A stretch of DNA of 64,000 bases from Streptomyces halstedii. Lineage in GTDB: Bacteria > Actinomycetota > Actinomycetes > Streptomycetales > Streptomycetaceae. The stretch covers positions 146,254 through 210,253 of the forward strand of contig JOAZ01000014.1 in NCBI GenBank assembly GCA_000720535.1, read 5' to 3'. Position numbers and translations under genes: made by a program. Each line of letters opens with the position of its first letter. Within the stretch, counting starts at the first letter, position 1. Shown here one piece after another: positions 33,574 to 42,208 of this stretch. The notes under the pieces were generated by a model, which did not search any database, was not told the DNA's origin, and saw nothing but the letters and a program-made list of their open reading frames with translations.

Positions 33574-35333
33574 CCGGGCTCGCCGTCCTTCCGCTCGAAG
33601 GAGCTCGGCACCGGGAAGTAGGAATCCAGGAAGGAGTTGAGCATGAGGGTCTGCCGATTCACGTTAAACGAGTCGGAGACGGTGTCGTTGATACAGAAGG
33701 CCTGACGGTCGCGGCGCGCCAACAGGATTCCGAGCCGTCTCGCGATCTCCGGCTTCGCCAGATCGAGGTAGGCGAAACCGATGTCGGAGGGGACCGCCCT
33801 CCCGGTGAAGTAGCCGTAGTAGTGGTAGAGCGAGGAAGGGATGGAGATGTCGGTCGCGCTGCGGAACCGGCTGTGCGACGTGCTGTGGTGCGCCTCCGCG
33901 AATTCGTTCTCCATTTCGTAGAGGACGCTGCGCCTCAGCGCGTACGGGGCGTGCCGCAACTTCTGGACGAGGGCCGAGCCGAAGCTTTCGAGGATGATCC
34001 TGCGGTTGTTCTTCCCCGCGGCGTCGACGGGGCGGTCCCCGAGGGTGAGTTCCCAGCGCGGCACCTGGGAAGGGGAGAAGAAGGTGCGGGTCATGCCGTT
34101 GGACATGAAGAAGTCCGTGGGTGTGACGGGGCAGCCGAGGAACATGTCGTCGTTGAAGTACAGGAAGTGCTCGGACAGCCCGTCGATGTGGTGCAGTTGG
34201 CTCTCGATCGCGTGCGAGTTGTACGTCGGCAGGGCCGCCGGGTCGTCGAATATCTCCGTGTGGTCGACGACGGTCAGACGGGAACCGCGCAGGCTGAGCC
34301 ATTCGGGGCGCTGACGGTCCGTCACCAGGTAGACGTGGCGCACCCAAGGGGCGTTCTGCTCCAGGGCGCGCAGCGAGTAGCGCAGTTCGTCCCTGCTGAT
34401 GTAGCGGGCCGCGTTGGCGGATTCGGTGTGGTAGCCGCCGTGACCGAAGTCGGCACGCCGCCGCTGCCATGCCGGATCGGAGCCGTCCACCCAGGTGTAG
34501 ACGACGTCGATGGGAAAGCGCACGTCCTCGGGCAGCACGTCGGCGCACGCCCCGATGGTCCGCACCGACCGGGTGCGCCGGGTGTGCAGGGCGGCGAACC
34601 CGGTCAGCCTGCTGACGGGTACGCTCACCCGCGGTTCGTCGAAGGCGACGTCCTCGGTGACCCGGTTGGGCCGCGGTGCCACGAGACGCCCGCCGTCGGC
34701 CTTCCAGAACTCGATGTCGCAGCCGTACCTCAGCCCGAGAACCAGCGAGTTCCCCGGATCGCTCCAGACCATCCCGGTACGTACCACCGAGGCGGCCCGC
34801 GCGATGCGTCCGGCTCGCCGCGAGCCGCACAGCGCCGCCCGGCCGGAGAGCCTCTCGCCGTCGCACGCGGAGGCGTAGACGGGTGCGGACCGCCGGGTGG
34901 TGGCGAGCGCGGCCACGACACGCTCACGGTCCGTGTCGGCGACGGCGAGCACGGACCGGAAGTCGGAACTGCCCCGGACCGCGAAGTAGTCGATGCCCGC
35001 CTCGTCGAACAGCGAGATGATCAGCTCCAGGTTGGCCTCGCGCAGCCCGAGGGGCGACGCGGTCGACCGGACCAGCGCGATCATCCCGCCCCGCCCGGAG
35101 AGCACCGCCAGGCTCTCCGAGGCTCGGAAGAGGTGCGGCCAGCGGCGTCTGGCCAGGCGGCCGCGGACGAACCTCGCCGCCAGCGTGAGGACGTGCAGTC
35201 GGCGCAGCAGCCCCTTGAGCCCGCTGCGCAGCCGCATCGGCACCCGCCGGGCGACGCGGCGTCTGAGGTTTCTCGGGATGAAGGTGCGGTACAACCCGAC
35301 GACGGCGGAGGCCTCGGGGTTTCCTGTGCTCAC
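33570..35333 (-). CDS. Stealth family capsular polysaccharide phosphotransferase (C)
   Basis: Stealth proteins are hexose-1-phosphate transferases that link sugars in cell-surface polymers. All four Stealth regions are visible: CR1 FPIDVVYTWVDGSDPAW, CR2 beginning RDELRYSLRALEQNAPWVRHVYLVTD and ending YNSHAIESQLHHIDG, with LSEHFLYFNDDMFLG (catalytic Asp-Asp) following directly, CR3 NNRRIILESFGSALVQKLRHAPYALRRSV and CR4 about SSLYHYYGYF. A ~200-residue N-terminal domain (YFAVRGSSDFRSVLAVADTDRERV, APRPNRV) precedes CR1. It starts with GTG overlapping the stop of the degenerate paralogue (GTGA), and its stop overlaps the GT4 gene (ATGA). Confidence 0.93.
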   Translation of the reverse strand: MSTGNPEASAVVGLYRTFIPRNLRRRVARRVPMRLRSGLKGLLRRLHVLTLAARFVRGRLARRRWPHLFRASESLAVLSGRGGMIALVRSTASPLGLREANLELIISLFDEAGIDYFAVRGSSDFRSVLAVADTDRERVVAALATTRRSAPVYASACDGERLSGRAALCGSRRAGRIARAASVVRTGMVWSDPGNSLVLGLRYGCDIEFWKADGGRLVAPRPNRVTEDVAFDEPRVSVPVSRLTGFAALHTRRTRSVRTIGACADVLPEDVRFPIDVVYTWVDGSDPAWQRRRADFGHGGYHTESANAARYISRDELRYSLRALEQNAPWVRHVYLVTDRQRPEWLSLRGSRLTVVDHTEIFDDPAALPTYNSHAIESQLHHIDGLSEHFLYFNDDMFLGCPVTPTDFFMSNGMTRTFFSPSQVPRWELTLGDRPVDAAGKNNRRIILESFGSALVQKLRHAPYALRRSVLYEMENEFAEAHHSTSHSRFRSATDISIPSSLYHYYGYFTGRAVPSDIGFAYLDLAKPEIARRLGILLARRDRQAFCINDTVSDSFNVNRQTLMLNSFLDSYFPVPSSFERKDGEPG

Positions 35334-36946
35334 GTGTGGTTGTCCGGGTCCTCTGAGTTCCCGTGCTCGAACGGACTGGCCACGGGGAAGTAACGGTGCA
35401 GGAACGAGATGACGGCCTCGCTGCCGCCGGTGCCGAGAGCCTCGTCGCTCCCGAGCCCGAAGAACTGGAGCTGCTGCGTGTCCCGGCGCACCAGGAGACG
35501 TCTGAGCGGCTGTCCGATACCGGGCAGCGCCGCGTGCAGCACGACGGTCGTCTCCCCGGAGGGATCGGCCAGCCCGGAGGCGTACGCGACGTGGTGCACC
35601 AGTCCGTCACCGGGGTGCGCCCCGGGCAGGGTGGGCGCGGTCTGCCCGTCGACCGCCGGCCCGGCAGCCGCCTCCGTGGACGCCAGCCGGTTCAGCACCC
35701 GGCAGGTGTAGGGCTGCGGACCGGGAGCGAAGACCTGGGTGACCGCGCAGCCGGTGGCCGAGTACGCGGACGCGGTCCAGGGGGCGAACGACTCCTCGGC
35801 GGTCCACCGGCCCCGTCGCGGACGGGTGACCCCGTTCGGCGTGAAGTAGTCGAAGGGCCGCACGGGGCGGCCCAGGAGCGCGCCCGGCCGCATCAGGATG
35901 AAGTGTTCGGCGATCTCGGGCACATGCTGGAGGTGCGCGTCGGCCCCCGCACCGGCCGAGACGACGCTGAGCCTGCCCTCGTCCCCGCCGAGCCAGTCCG
36001 GCACCGGAGCCGTGGCCACGACGTGCACCACGTCGGTCCACGGCGCGTACTGGTGGATGGAGCGCAGCGAGGCCCGCAGCAGTTCCTCGCCCCAGGCGCC
36101 GGGGTGCTCCCAGAGCAGGACCGCGTCGACGGGGAAGGTGATCTCTTCGAGCCGGGGGATGTCGAACTGCTCCAGGGTGACCGTCGGCTCCCTGTCGCCG
36201 TCGATGTCGCAGTATCCGGAGAGCCGGTCGAACCCGATCTCGGTGCCCACGGCGTCACGGGACACGACCCGCTGGACGCGGTTGGGCCGCGGGCCCACCA
36301 GGCGTTCGTACGACAGGGTGTTGTTGACCGTCCAGAACTCGATCTCGATGCCCTGTTCCTCGCCGACCCAGAGGTTCTCGGTCGGTTCGGTGCGCAGCCA
36401 GGTGAGCCGCACGACCTTGGCCTTGCCGTAGTTCTTCCAGGCCCGGAGGTGGCTGCCGGGGATCATCCGGGTGTCGTCGCCGCTCGGGGACACCGAGACC
36501 ACGTAGCCCGTGTGCTCCTCCAGCAACGCGCGCAGGACCCGGCGGACCTGGCCCTTGTCCTGCTGCTCCACGGCCAGGCAGATCCGCCTGTCGTCCAGTG
36601 CGGGCACCGCGAACCACGCGATGCCCGCCGCGTCCAGTGCCGCGGTGACCAGGTCGTGGTCCAGGCGGCGGGCGAGATCGGCGGTCAGGCCGGAGTGCAC
36701 ATGGCCGACCCTGCCGTCGGGGGTACGCGTCCTGCGTTCGGAGGCGACGAGGTCCGACTTCCTGACCAGGCGCAGTGCCCGGCCGTGCAGGCGCGCCTCC
36801 CTGCGGTTCAGGGTCTTCACCAGACCGCGCTTGACCTTCCGCCGTACCCGGGGAGGAACCCTGCTGCTGGCGACGGCCCGTACGGGCTGCGGGACGATCC
36901 GACGGTACACCCGCCCCGCGGAACCGATCGACGGTGAACCGGCCAT
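35330..36946 (-). CDS. Degenerate Stealth-like protein, probable catalytically dead paralogue
   Basis: 538 residues lying between two intact Stealth genes and sharing their plan: N-terminal domain (FAVPALDDRRICLAVEQQDKG, GPRPNRVQ), then FPVDAVLLWEHPGAW in place of CR1 (WVDG is lost), APWTDVVHVVATAPVPDW for the start of CR2, AEHFILMRPGALLG in place of HFLYFNDDMFLG (the Asp pair is gone), and FDYFTPNG for the acceptor loop. The NSxxIE segment of CR2 is missing. I therefore infer a non-catalytic partner or scaffold, not a working transferase. The open frame is intact and coupled to its neighbours, so it is not an ordinary pseudogene. Confidence 0.8.
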   Translation of the reverse strand: MAGSPSIGSAGRVYRRIVPQPVRAVASSRVPPRVRRKVKRGLVKTLNRREARLHGRALRLVRKSDLVASERRTRTPDGRVGHVHSGLTADLARRLDHDLVTAALDAAGIAWFAVPALDDRRICLAVEQQDKGQVRRVLRALLEEHTGYVVSVSPSGDDTRMIPGSHLRAWKNYGKAKVVRLTWLRTEPTENLWVGEEQGIEIEFWTVNNTLSYERLVGPRPNRVQRVVSRDAVGTEIGFDRLSGYCDIDGDREPTVTLEQFDIPRLEEITFPVDAVLLWEHPGAWGEELLRASLRSIHQYAPWTDVVHVVATAPVPDWLGGDEGRLSVVSAGAGADAHLQHVPEIAEHFILMRPGALLGRPVRPFDYFTPNGVTRPRRGRWTAEESFAPWTASAYSATGCAVTQVFAPGPQPYTCRVLNRLASTEAAAGPAVDGQTAPTLPGAHPGDGLVHHVAYASGLADPSGETTVVLHAALPGIGQPLRRLLVRRDTQQLQFFGLGSDEALGTGGSEAVISFLHRYFPVASPFEHGNSEDPDNHT

Positions 36947-36961
36947 GTCATGAACTCCGAT

Positions 36962-38602
36962 TCATCGCTCGTAGGGGCTGGGGACGGGGAAGTACGCGTC
37001 GAGGAATCCGTCCAGCAGCTCCTGCTGGGCTTCGATGTCCTCGGGGGTGGAGAAGGCGTCGTTGAGGCAGAACGAGTCCTGGTCCCTTCCGTCCAGCAGC
37101 CGTTGCAGGCGGTCGGCGAGGTCGGGGACGGCCAGTTGGAGGTAGGTGAACGGCATCGAGCCCGGCTGGGCACGCCCGGTGAGGGCCGCGTAGTACAGCC
37201 CGAACGACGAGGTCGTGGACAGGTCGGTCATGGCGCGGAAGCGGCTGGCCGCGGTGCGGGCCCAGGCCTGGGGGAAGTCGCGCTCCGCCTCCTCCATGGC
37301 GCTCCGCCGCAGGGCGTACGGAATGTGCTCCATGGGTTGCGTGATCACCCGGCCGAAACGCTCGTGGAGGAGCGCCCGGTTGTTCTTGCACGCGGCGTCG
37401 ACCGGGGTGTCGGTCTCGACCACGGGCCCCTGCGGAATGCGGTTGCGGGACGGGAAATAGCGCGCCGTCCCGTTCGGTGTGAAGAAGGCGTGCGGGGTCA
37501 CGAGGCGACCGATGAACATGTCGTCGTTGAAGTACAGGAAGTGCTCGGAAAGGCCCTTGATGTGATGCAGTTGGCTTTCGATCGAGTGCGAGTTGAACGT
37601 CGGCAGGTCGGCGCCGTTCCGGAAGATCTCCCGATGGCTGACCACCCGGACGCCGGGCACGTCCTCACGCAGCCAGGCGGGCACCTGGTCGTCGGTGACG
37701 ATGTAGACGTTGGCGATCCAGGGGGCGAACATGTGCAGGGACCGGACCGAGTAGCGCAGCTCGTCGCGGCTGATGAAGCGGGCGTCGCTGGCGGACTCGG
37801 CGTGGTAGACCTCGCCCTTCGCCGACGCCTTCCGCTGCTTCCAGGCGGGGTCGTCGCCGTCGACCCAGGTGTAGACGGCGTCGACGGGGAAGGCGATGTC
37901 CTCGACGCACTTCACGAGGAACTCGGGGCGCGTGGCGAGCGGCGGGGCGTCGGACCGCGGTGTGTAGTCCGAGACGAAGCGGCTGAACAGGCGTGCCGCC
38001 CCGAGTACGTTCCCGCCCTCGCCCGAGACCGCCCAGGTGACCCTGTTGGCGCGGGGCGCCACGAGACGGGTGCCGTGCCGGCGCCAGAACTCGATGGCGC
38101 AGCCGTACTCGTGACCGAGCGTCAGGTGGCGGCCGACGTCGGCCCGGTGCCAGGAGACCTGGACGGCGGCGGCGGTACGGACCTGGCGCCACGCCTTGGG
38201 ATCGCGTGACGAACGGGGGGTCGTCGAGAAGCCCGTCTCCGGGGCGACGACGCTCAGATGGCCCGCGTACTGCCCGAGGCCGCGGAAGAGGGCGCCCAGG
38301 ACGGTTTCCCGGTCGTCCTCGGACACCGCCAGCACCGTGCCGTGGTCCGAGGTGCCCCGGACGGCGAAATGCGCCACACCCACGGAGGTGAGCAGGTCCA
38401 CGACGGCGGAACGATTCGCCTCGCGCGCTCCGAGCGGAGTCAGCCCGGGCTCCACGTACACGTCGTCCAGAACTCCGGCCGGCGCCGCCCGCTCCCGCGT
38501 ACGCCTCTGTTCGGGTGCCGGCGCGGAAGTCGGCGTGTGCGGACCGGCGAACTCCGACACGTCCCCCACGGCGGGCCCAGGGATGGTCGTCACACTCTCC
38601 AC
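36962..38602 (-). CDS. Stealth family capsular polysaccharide phosphotransferase (A)
   Basis: 546 residues, first gene of the operon. CR1 FPVDAVYTWVDGDDPAW, CR2 RDELRYSVRSLHMFAPWIANVYIVTDD through FNSHSIESQLHHIKG, then SEHFLYFNDDMFIG with the Asp pair, CR3 NNRALLHERFGRVITQPMEHIPYALRRSAM and CR4 around SSFGLYYAALTG are all intact. N-terminal region is Pro/Thr-rich then the shared ~200-residue domain. The GTG at 38602 follows GGCGGAGG closely; start choice is moderate. Fifteen bases separate it from the degenerate paralogue. A promoter candidate lies about 180 bases upstream (38783-38811). Confidence 0.92.
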   Translation of the reverse strand: MESVTTIPGPAVGDVSEFAGPHTPTSAPAPEQRRTRERAAPAGVLDDVYVEPGLTPLGAREANRSAVVDLLTSVGVAHFAVRGTSDHGTVLAVSEDDRETVLGALFRGLGQYAGHLSVVAPETGFSTTPRSSRDPKAWRQVRTAAAVQVSWHRADVGRHLTLGHEYGCAIEFWRRHGTRLVAPRANRVTWAVSGEGGNVLGAARLFSRFVSDYTPRSDAPPLATRPEFLVKCVEDIAFPVDAVYTWVDGDDPAWKQRKASAKGEVYHAESASDARFISRDELRYSVRSLHMFAPWIANVYIVTDDQVPAWLREDVPGVRVVSHREIFRNGADLPTFNSHSIESQLHHIKGLSEHFLYFNDDMFIGRLVTPHAFFTPNGTARYFPSRNRIPQGPVVETDTPVDAACKNNRALLHERFGRVITQPMEHIPYALRRSAMEEAERDFPQAWARTAASRFRAMTDLSTTSSFGLYYAALTGRAQPGSMPFTYLQLAVPDLADRLQRLLDGRDQDSFCLNDAFSTPEDIEAQQELLDGFLDAYFPVPSPYER

Positions 38603-38782
38603 CCTCCGCCCGAGCCCGGCCTGCGCAGCCGCACGCGGTCATCTCCCTCTGCCTCGCCTGCGGTCGGCGACCAGCAGAACCCCCGGACACACCTGTCGGT
38701 GCGCTCACCCCTCGCGTGTCCGTCGTCACGAGCAGCCGCACGGAGGCGATTGGAAGGCATTCAACCTTCACAGGGCAACCAC

Positions 38783-38811
38783 ATCTTCATCAGATGTAAG
38801 CCCTCTGTCAA
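38783..38811 (-). promoter_or_regulatory. Candidate promoter of the Stealth operon
   Basis: On the minus strand TTGACA (38806-38811) and GAAGAT (38783-38788) are spaced by 17 bases. It is inside the only AT-rich patch of the 386-base gap and implies a leader of roughly 180 bases before the Stealth start. Confidence 0.5.
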
Positions 38812-38834
38812 TGTCGGACTCAGAAGCGACAAAT

Positions 38835-38857
38835 CATAAAATGGATTGACATAAAAT
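38835..38857. repeat. Direct repeat CATAAAAT, 15-bp period, upstream of the Stealth operon
   Basis: CATAAAAT occurs at 38835-38842 and 38850-38857. The 7-base spacer and AT-richness in a G+C-rich genome suggest an operator or protein-binding site just upstream of the candidate Stealth promoter. The plus-strand TTGACA at 38846-38851 is inside the repeat. Confidence 0.5.
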
Positions 38858-38988
38858 AATCACCGCCCGGCACGATTCACCCATCGGCACCCAGGCGGCG
38901 GCCACACACCGACACCCTCGCCAGAGCCGTCGCGACCACCGGCGGTGGGACCACCCCCAGGCGGCACGGGCAGCGGCGAACCGGCCGG

Positions 38989-40113
38989 TCAGAAGCGTTC
39001 GGCGGGCGCCATGGCCAGGCCCGGCTCGTCGTTCTGCCGGGCGACGCGGAGGGCGCCGTCCTCGTCGATCACGCCGAGCACGACCCGTCCTCGGCCGTCG
39101 AGCGCCAAGGCGGGGGCGCTTGCGGCCCGTTCACCCGTCGGCGACCACCACACACCGCCGCTCTCGTTCTCGGTGCCGCACGCCGCGATCATGATCTGGC
39201 CGTCGAGATCACGATGGGCGAGGACGGTGCAGTCGTAGCCGTCGATCATGGCCCGGACCGCCGCGACCGGTCCTTCGGCGGGGGTGCCTCCCAGGGGGAC
39301 CACCCAGTCCCCGGGGCGGTGGGCCATCACACCCCCGGTGGCGGGGTCGGTCCAGTAGTAGGTGTGCCGGTCCGCGCCGGTCTCCAGTGCGACGACGCTG
39401 GAGGGGTTCATCGCGACGGGGATGTCCTCGGCCCGCTCGAAGGCACGGTCGGCGCCGGTCTGGCACCAGCGCATCGCCCTGTCCTCACCCTGCGCGACCA
39501 GCTCGATCCGCCCGGACGCACCCGTGGACACCGCCATTCCCGGCTGGGTGTCCCGGACATTCATGTTGTGCCACGACTCCCATTTCCCCTCCTTACCGTC
39601 GCGCCGCAGCATGACGCCGCCCGCGGCGGTCCGCACGAAGAGATGGGTCGATCCGGACGGACTCACGGCGCCCACCGGAGCGCCGATACCCGCGGCCTGG
39701 TCGGAGTTCTTGCGCGGATTGCCGAGGGAACGCCATTCACCGACGGCCATACCGGTCTGGTACTGCGTGGCGTGCACGATGTCGACGGTCGGCGGACCGT
39801 CGCCCTTTCGCACGGACCGGCGGCCCAGCAGGTGCGCGTAACCGTCGGCGCCCAGCGCCACCGAAAGGTCGGTCACATGGGGAACCGCGAAGCGGACCGG
39901 ACCCGACCACTCAGGCCCGCCGGGCCGCCTCTCGGTCCACCGCACGACACCGTCGCGATCGCGGGCGTAGGCGGTGAGCCGTCCGTCCTTCCCCCGCACC
40001 AGCCACCTGCCGGAGAACGGCGTCACGGTCTTGCGCGGTCCGGTGTTCCGGTGCCCCTGCGCCTCTGCCGCCGGAGCTCTCCCCCGGGCACCACGCCCCG
40101 CCCTGACCCGCAT
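38989..40113 (-). CDS. Uncharacterised beta-propeller-like protein
   Basis: 374 residues, function not recognised. The sequence is a series of ~45-residue strand-rich repeats with recurrent VAxG, GRxxL and Wxxx(L/M) features (for example GRWLVRGKDGRLTAYARDRDGVVRW, WRSLGNPRKN, SGSTHLFVRTAAGGVMLRRDGKEGKWESW, GRIELVAQGEDRAMRW, RHTYYWTDPATGGVMAH), the look of a lectin-like or PLL-type propeller. There is no signal peptide; the N-terminal ~30 residues are Arg/Gly-rich. GGAGGG lies about 11 bases before the ATG at 40113. Its position between the Stealth operon and the LCP gene suggests a surface-polymer connection, but this is context only. Confidence 0.6.
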   Translation of the reverse strand: MRVRAGRGARGRAPAAEAQGHRNTGPRKTVTPFSGRWLVRGKDGRLTAYARDRDGVVRWTERRPGGPEWSGPVRFAVPHVTDLSVALGADGYAHLLGRRSVRKGDGPPTVDIVHATQYQTGMAVGEWRSLGNPRKNSDQAAGIGAPVGAVSPSGSTHLFVRTAAGGVMLRRDGKEGKWESWHNMNVRDTQPGMAVSTGASGRIELVAQGEDRAMRWCQTGADRAFERAEDIPVAMNPSSVVALETGADRHTYYWTDPATGGVMAHRPGDWVVPLGGTPAEGPVAAVRAMIDGYDCTVLAHRDLDGQIMIAACGTENESGGVWWSPTGERAASAPALALDGRGRVVLGVIDEDGALRVARQNDEPGLAMAPAERF

Positions 40114-40497
40114 GATCTGAGGTCCCTCCGATCGTTCCCCGACCCCGGCTCCACAGCCGCCCGCTCCGCCGACTCACGACGGGTCAGCGCCGTCCATCAT
40201 AGAATCCTCGTACAATCTTCACCGACCGCGTGGGGGGATGTCGGCCTCCCGTTCTCCGGCGCGGGCTCAGGAACGGTTCCCGAGAAGCGCGCACACGGCC
40301 CTGCCGGACGTACCGGACGCGGGCCGCGCGTGGAGGGGCGGACCACGGGTGAGCGAGAACCGCGCGTGCGCGGGATTCGAGATCCTGCACACACGTGCCG
40401 ACGAATCTCTGTTCTATAGTGCTCGGTCAGTCAGACATTCACGGACCGGTCACACCCCCCACCCGAGTCCCACGCACTCCACCGCCCGCGCCGGGCC
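40114..40497. other. Divergent intergenic region upstream of the beta-propeller and LCP genes
   Basis: 384 bases. TATAGT at 40415-40420 is a likely -10 element for the LCP gene, though without a good -35. On the minus strand TATGAT (about 40196-40201) could serve the propeller gene. No coding frame or hairpin stands out. Confidence 0.4.
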
Positions 40498-41631
40498 ATG
40501 AGATTTGAGGACTCGAGCAGGATGAGCCACGACGCCATGACACCTGGTCCCTACGACGATCCGGGCTCCTCGTCCGAGGGCACGCGGTCCAGGCGGGCGC
40601 CCAAGCCCCGCAAGCGCCGCCGCGGTCTGAAGATCACGCTCGGGGTGCTGCTCGTCCTCCTGCTCGCCGGGGGCGGCACCGTCTACTGGCTGTACAGCCG
40701 GCTCGACGGCAACATCAAGGGCGTGGACATCAACAAGGCGCTCGGTGAGGACCGTCCCGAGAAGCTGCCCACCGCCGGCCAGAACCTGCTCGTCCTCGGC
40801 TCCGACTCCCGTGCCGGGGCGGAGAACAAGGAACTGGGCGGTGGCGGTGACGTCAGCGGGGCCCGGTCGGACACCGCGCTGGTGGTGCACATCCCCGAAG
40901 GACGGCAGAAGGCGGTCGCCGTCTCCATCCCGCGCGACACGCTGGTGACCCGGCCGGAGTGCGCGAAGACCGACGGCTCGACGGCGCCCTCCGCCGAGCG
41001 CGTCATGTTCAACTCCGTGTACGCGCAGGTCGGTCCGGCCTGTGTGGTCAAGACCGTGGAGAAGATGTCCGGGGTCCGCATCGACCACTACATGGAGATC
41101 AACTTCGCCGGGTTCAAGGACCTGGTCGACGCGATAGGCGGAGTCACGGTCGACGTCGAGGAGGCCATCCACGACAAGTCCTCCGGGCTCGACCTGACCG
41201 CCGGTACGCACAAGCTGAACGGCACCGAGTCGCTCTCGTACGTCCGTACCCGGCACGGTATCGGTGACGGCAGCGACCTCGGCCGGATCGGGTTGCAGCA
41301 GCAGTTCCTCCTGGCCCTGCTGACGGAGATCAAGTCGCAGGACCTGTTGGGCAGTCCGACGAAGACGTACAAGATCGCCAACTCCGCCACCAAGTCGCTT
41401 ACGACGGACGAGGAACTGGCGTCCCTCACCTCGCTCAGCGAGTTCGCCCGGTCGATGAACGGGGTGGACCCGGCGAGCATGGAGACGATCATGCTGCCGG
41501 TGGCGTACGACAAGAAGGACCCGAACCGCGTGGTGGCCGCCCAGCCGCAGGCCGACGACCTCTGGAAGGCGATCCGCGAGGACGCCACGATTCCGGAGTC
41601 CGCGAAGAAGTCCCCGGCCACCGGGGGCTGA
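40498..41631 (+). CDS. LCP (LytR-CpsA-Psr) family phosphotransferase
   Basis: LCP proteins attach secondary cell-wall polymers such as teichoic-acid-like glycans or capsules to peptidoglycan. 377 residues: a basic cytoplasmic tail, one membrane helix at about residues 43-63, then the LCP domain: NLLVLGSDSRAG, ARSDTALVVHIPE, VSIPRDTLV, MFNSVYAQVG and SYVRTRHGIGDGSDLGRIGLQQQFLLALL, with the conserved Arg/Asp polyprenyl-phosphate ligands. Two ATG starts are possible, 40498 and 40522; ribosome binding sites are weak for both. Located at the head of the locus that encodes Stealth polymer enzymes, it is the natural ligase for that product, which is inference. Confidence 0.92.
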   Translation: MRFEDSSRMSHDAMTPGPYDDPGSSSEGTRSRRAPKPRKRRRGLKITLGVLLVLLLAGGGTVYWLYSRLDGNIKGVDINKALGEDRPEKLPTAGQNLLVLGSDSRAGAENKELGGGGDVSGARSDTALVVHIPEGRQKAVAVSIPRDTLVTRPECAKTDGSTAPSAERVMFNSVYAQVGPACVVKTVEKMSGVRIDHYMEINFAGFKDLVDAIGGVTVDVEEAIHDKSSGLDLTAGTHKLNGTESLSYVRTRHGIGDGSDLGRIGLQQQFLLALLTEIKSQDLLGSPTKTYKIANSATKSLTTDEELASLTSLSEFARSMNGVDPASMETIMLPVAYDKKDPNRVVAAQPQADDLWKAIREDATIPESAKKSPATGG

Positions 41632-41651
41632 GCCTGTGTCACCCTTCGGGG

Positions 41652-42038
41652 GTGACGAACGAACGGGCCCTGGTCGTGGTGGACGCGGCGAACGTGGTCG
41701 GATCCGTCCCGGACGGCTGGTGGCACGACCGGCGCGGTGCGGCCGAGCGGCTGCGGGACTCCCTGGTCCCGTACGCCGCGGCCGGACTGCCGGGGCTCGC
41801 CGGCCCGCTCGACGTGGTCCTGGTCGTCGAGGGCGCGGCGCGGGACGTGGATTCCGTACCGGGGGTACGCGTGGTGAGCGCCCCCGGCGAGGGTGACGAC
41901 CGGATCGTCGAGCTGGTCGCCCAACGCGCCGCCGGCCGGGAGTGCCTGGTGGTCACGGCGGACCGCGGACTGCGCCGCCGGGTCGAGGCGCATGGGGCCC
42001 GGTGCGCGGGCCCGCGTACGGTGCGGCCCCGGGACTGA
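41652..42038 (+). CDS. NYN/PIN-like domain protein
   Basis: Protein of 128 residues with a NYN (PIN-like nuclease) plan: ALVVVDAANVVGS near residue 5 (Asp), LVVVEGAARD in the middle, and ECLVVTADRGLRRRVEAHGARCAGP near the end, with the Asp/acidic residues expected of PIN-family RNases. A small endoribonuclease role is the family expectation. GTG at 41652 follows the LCP stop by 20 bases and probably shares its transcript. Confidence 0.8.
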   Translation: MTNERALVVVDAANVVGSVPDGWWHDRRGAAERLRDSLVPYAAAGLPGLAGPLDVVLVVEGAARDVDSVPGVRVVSAPGEGDDRIVELVAQRAAGRECLVVTADRGLRRRVEAHGARCAGPRTVRPRD

Positions 42039-42098
42039 GCGGGGGCCCGGCGGCCGAGCGGGGCTCCGACGCCGGACGCGCGCCGGGGCCCGCGGGCC

Positions 42099-42199
42099 GG
42101 AATCCGTGAGCCGCGCGACCGGCATGACCGTCAGCGGCTCGACGGACTGGGCCCCGTCAGCGGCTCGCCCGGCTGGAATCCGTGAGCCGCGCGACCGGC
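42099..42199. repeat. 25-bp direct repeat in the gap before the amino acid permease end
   Basis: An identical 25-base segment begins at 42099 and at 42175 (76-base spacing; ends in GCGCGACCGGC). Between them GTCAGCGGCTCG also occurs twice (about 42130 and 42156). The copies lie in the 170-base gap between convergent genes and could contribute to transcription termination, or record local duplication. Confidence 0.7.
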
Positions 42200-42208
42200 T
42201 GGACTCCT

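Larger units (their letters stand above)
38603..38988. other. Intergenic region between the Stealth operon and the beta-propeller gene
   Basis: 386 bases without coding frames of Streptomyces character. The useful part is the AT-rich core at about 38760-38870, which carries the promoter and direct repeat listed separately; the rest is G+C-rich with no clear hairpin at the end of the propeller gene. Confidence 0.5.
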
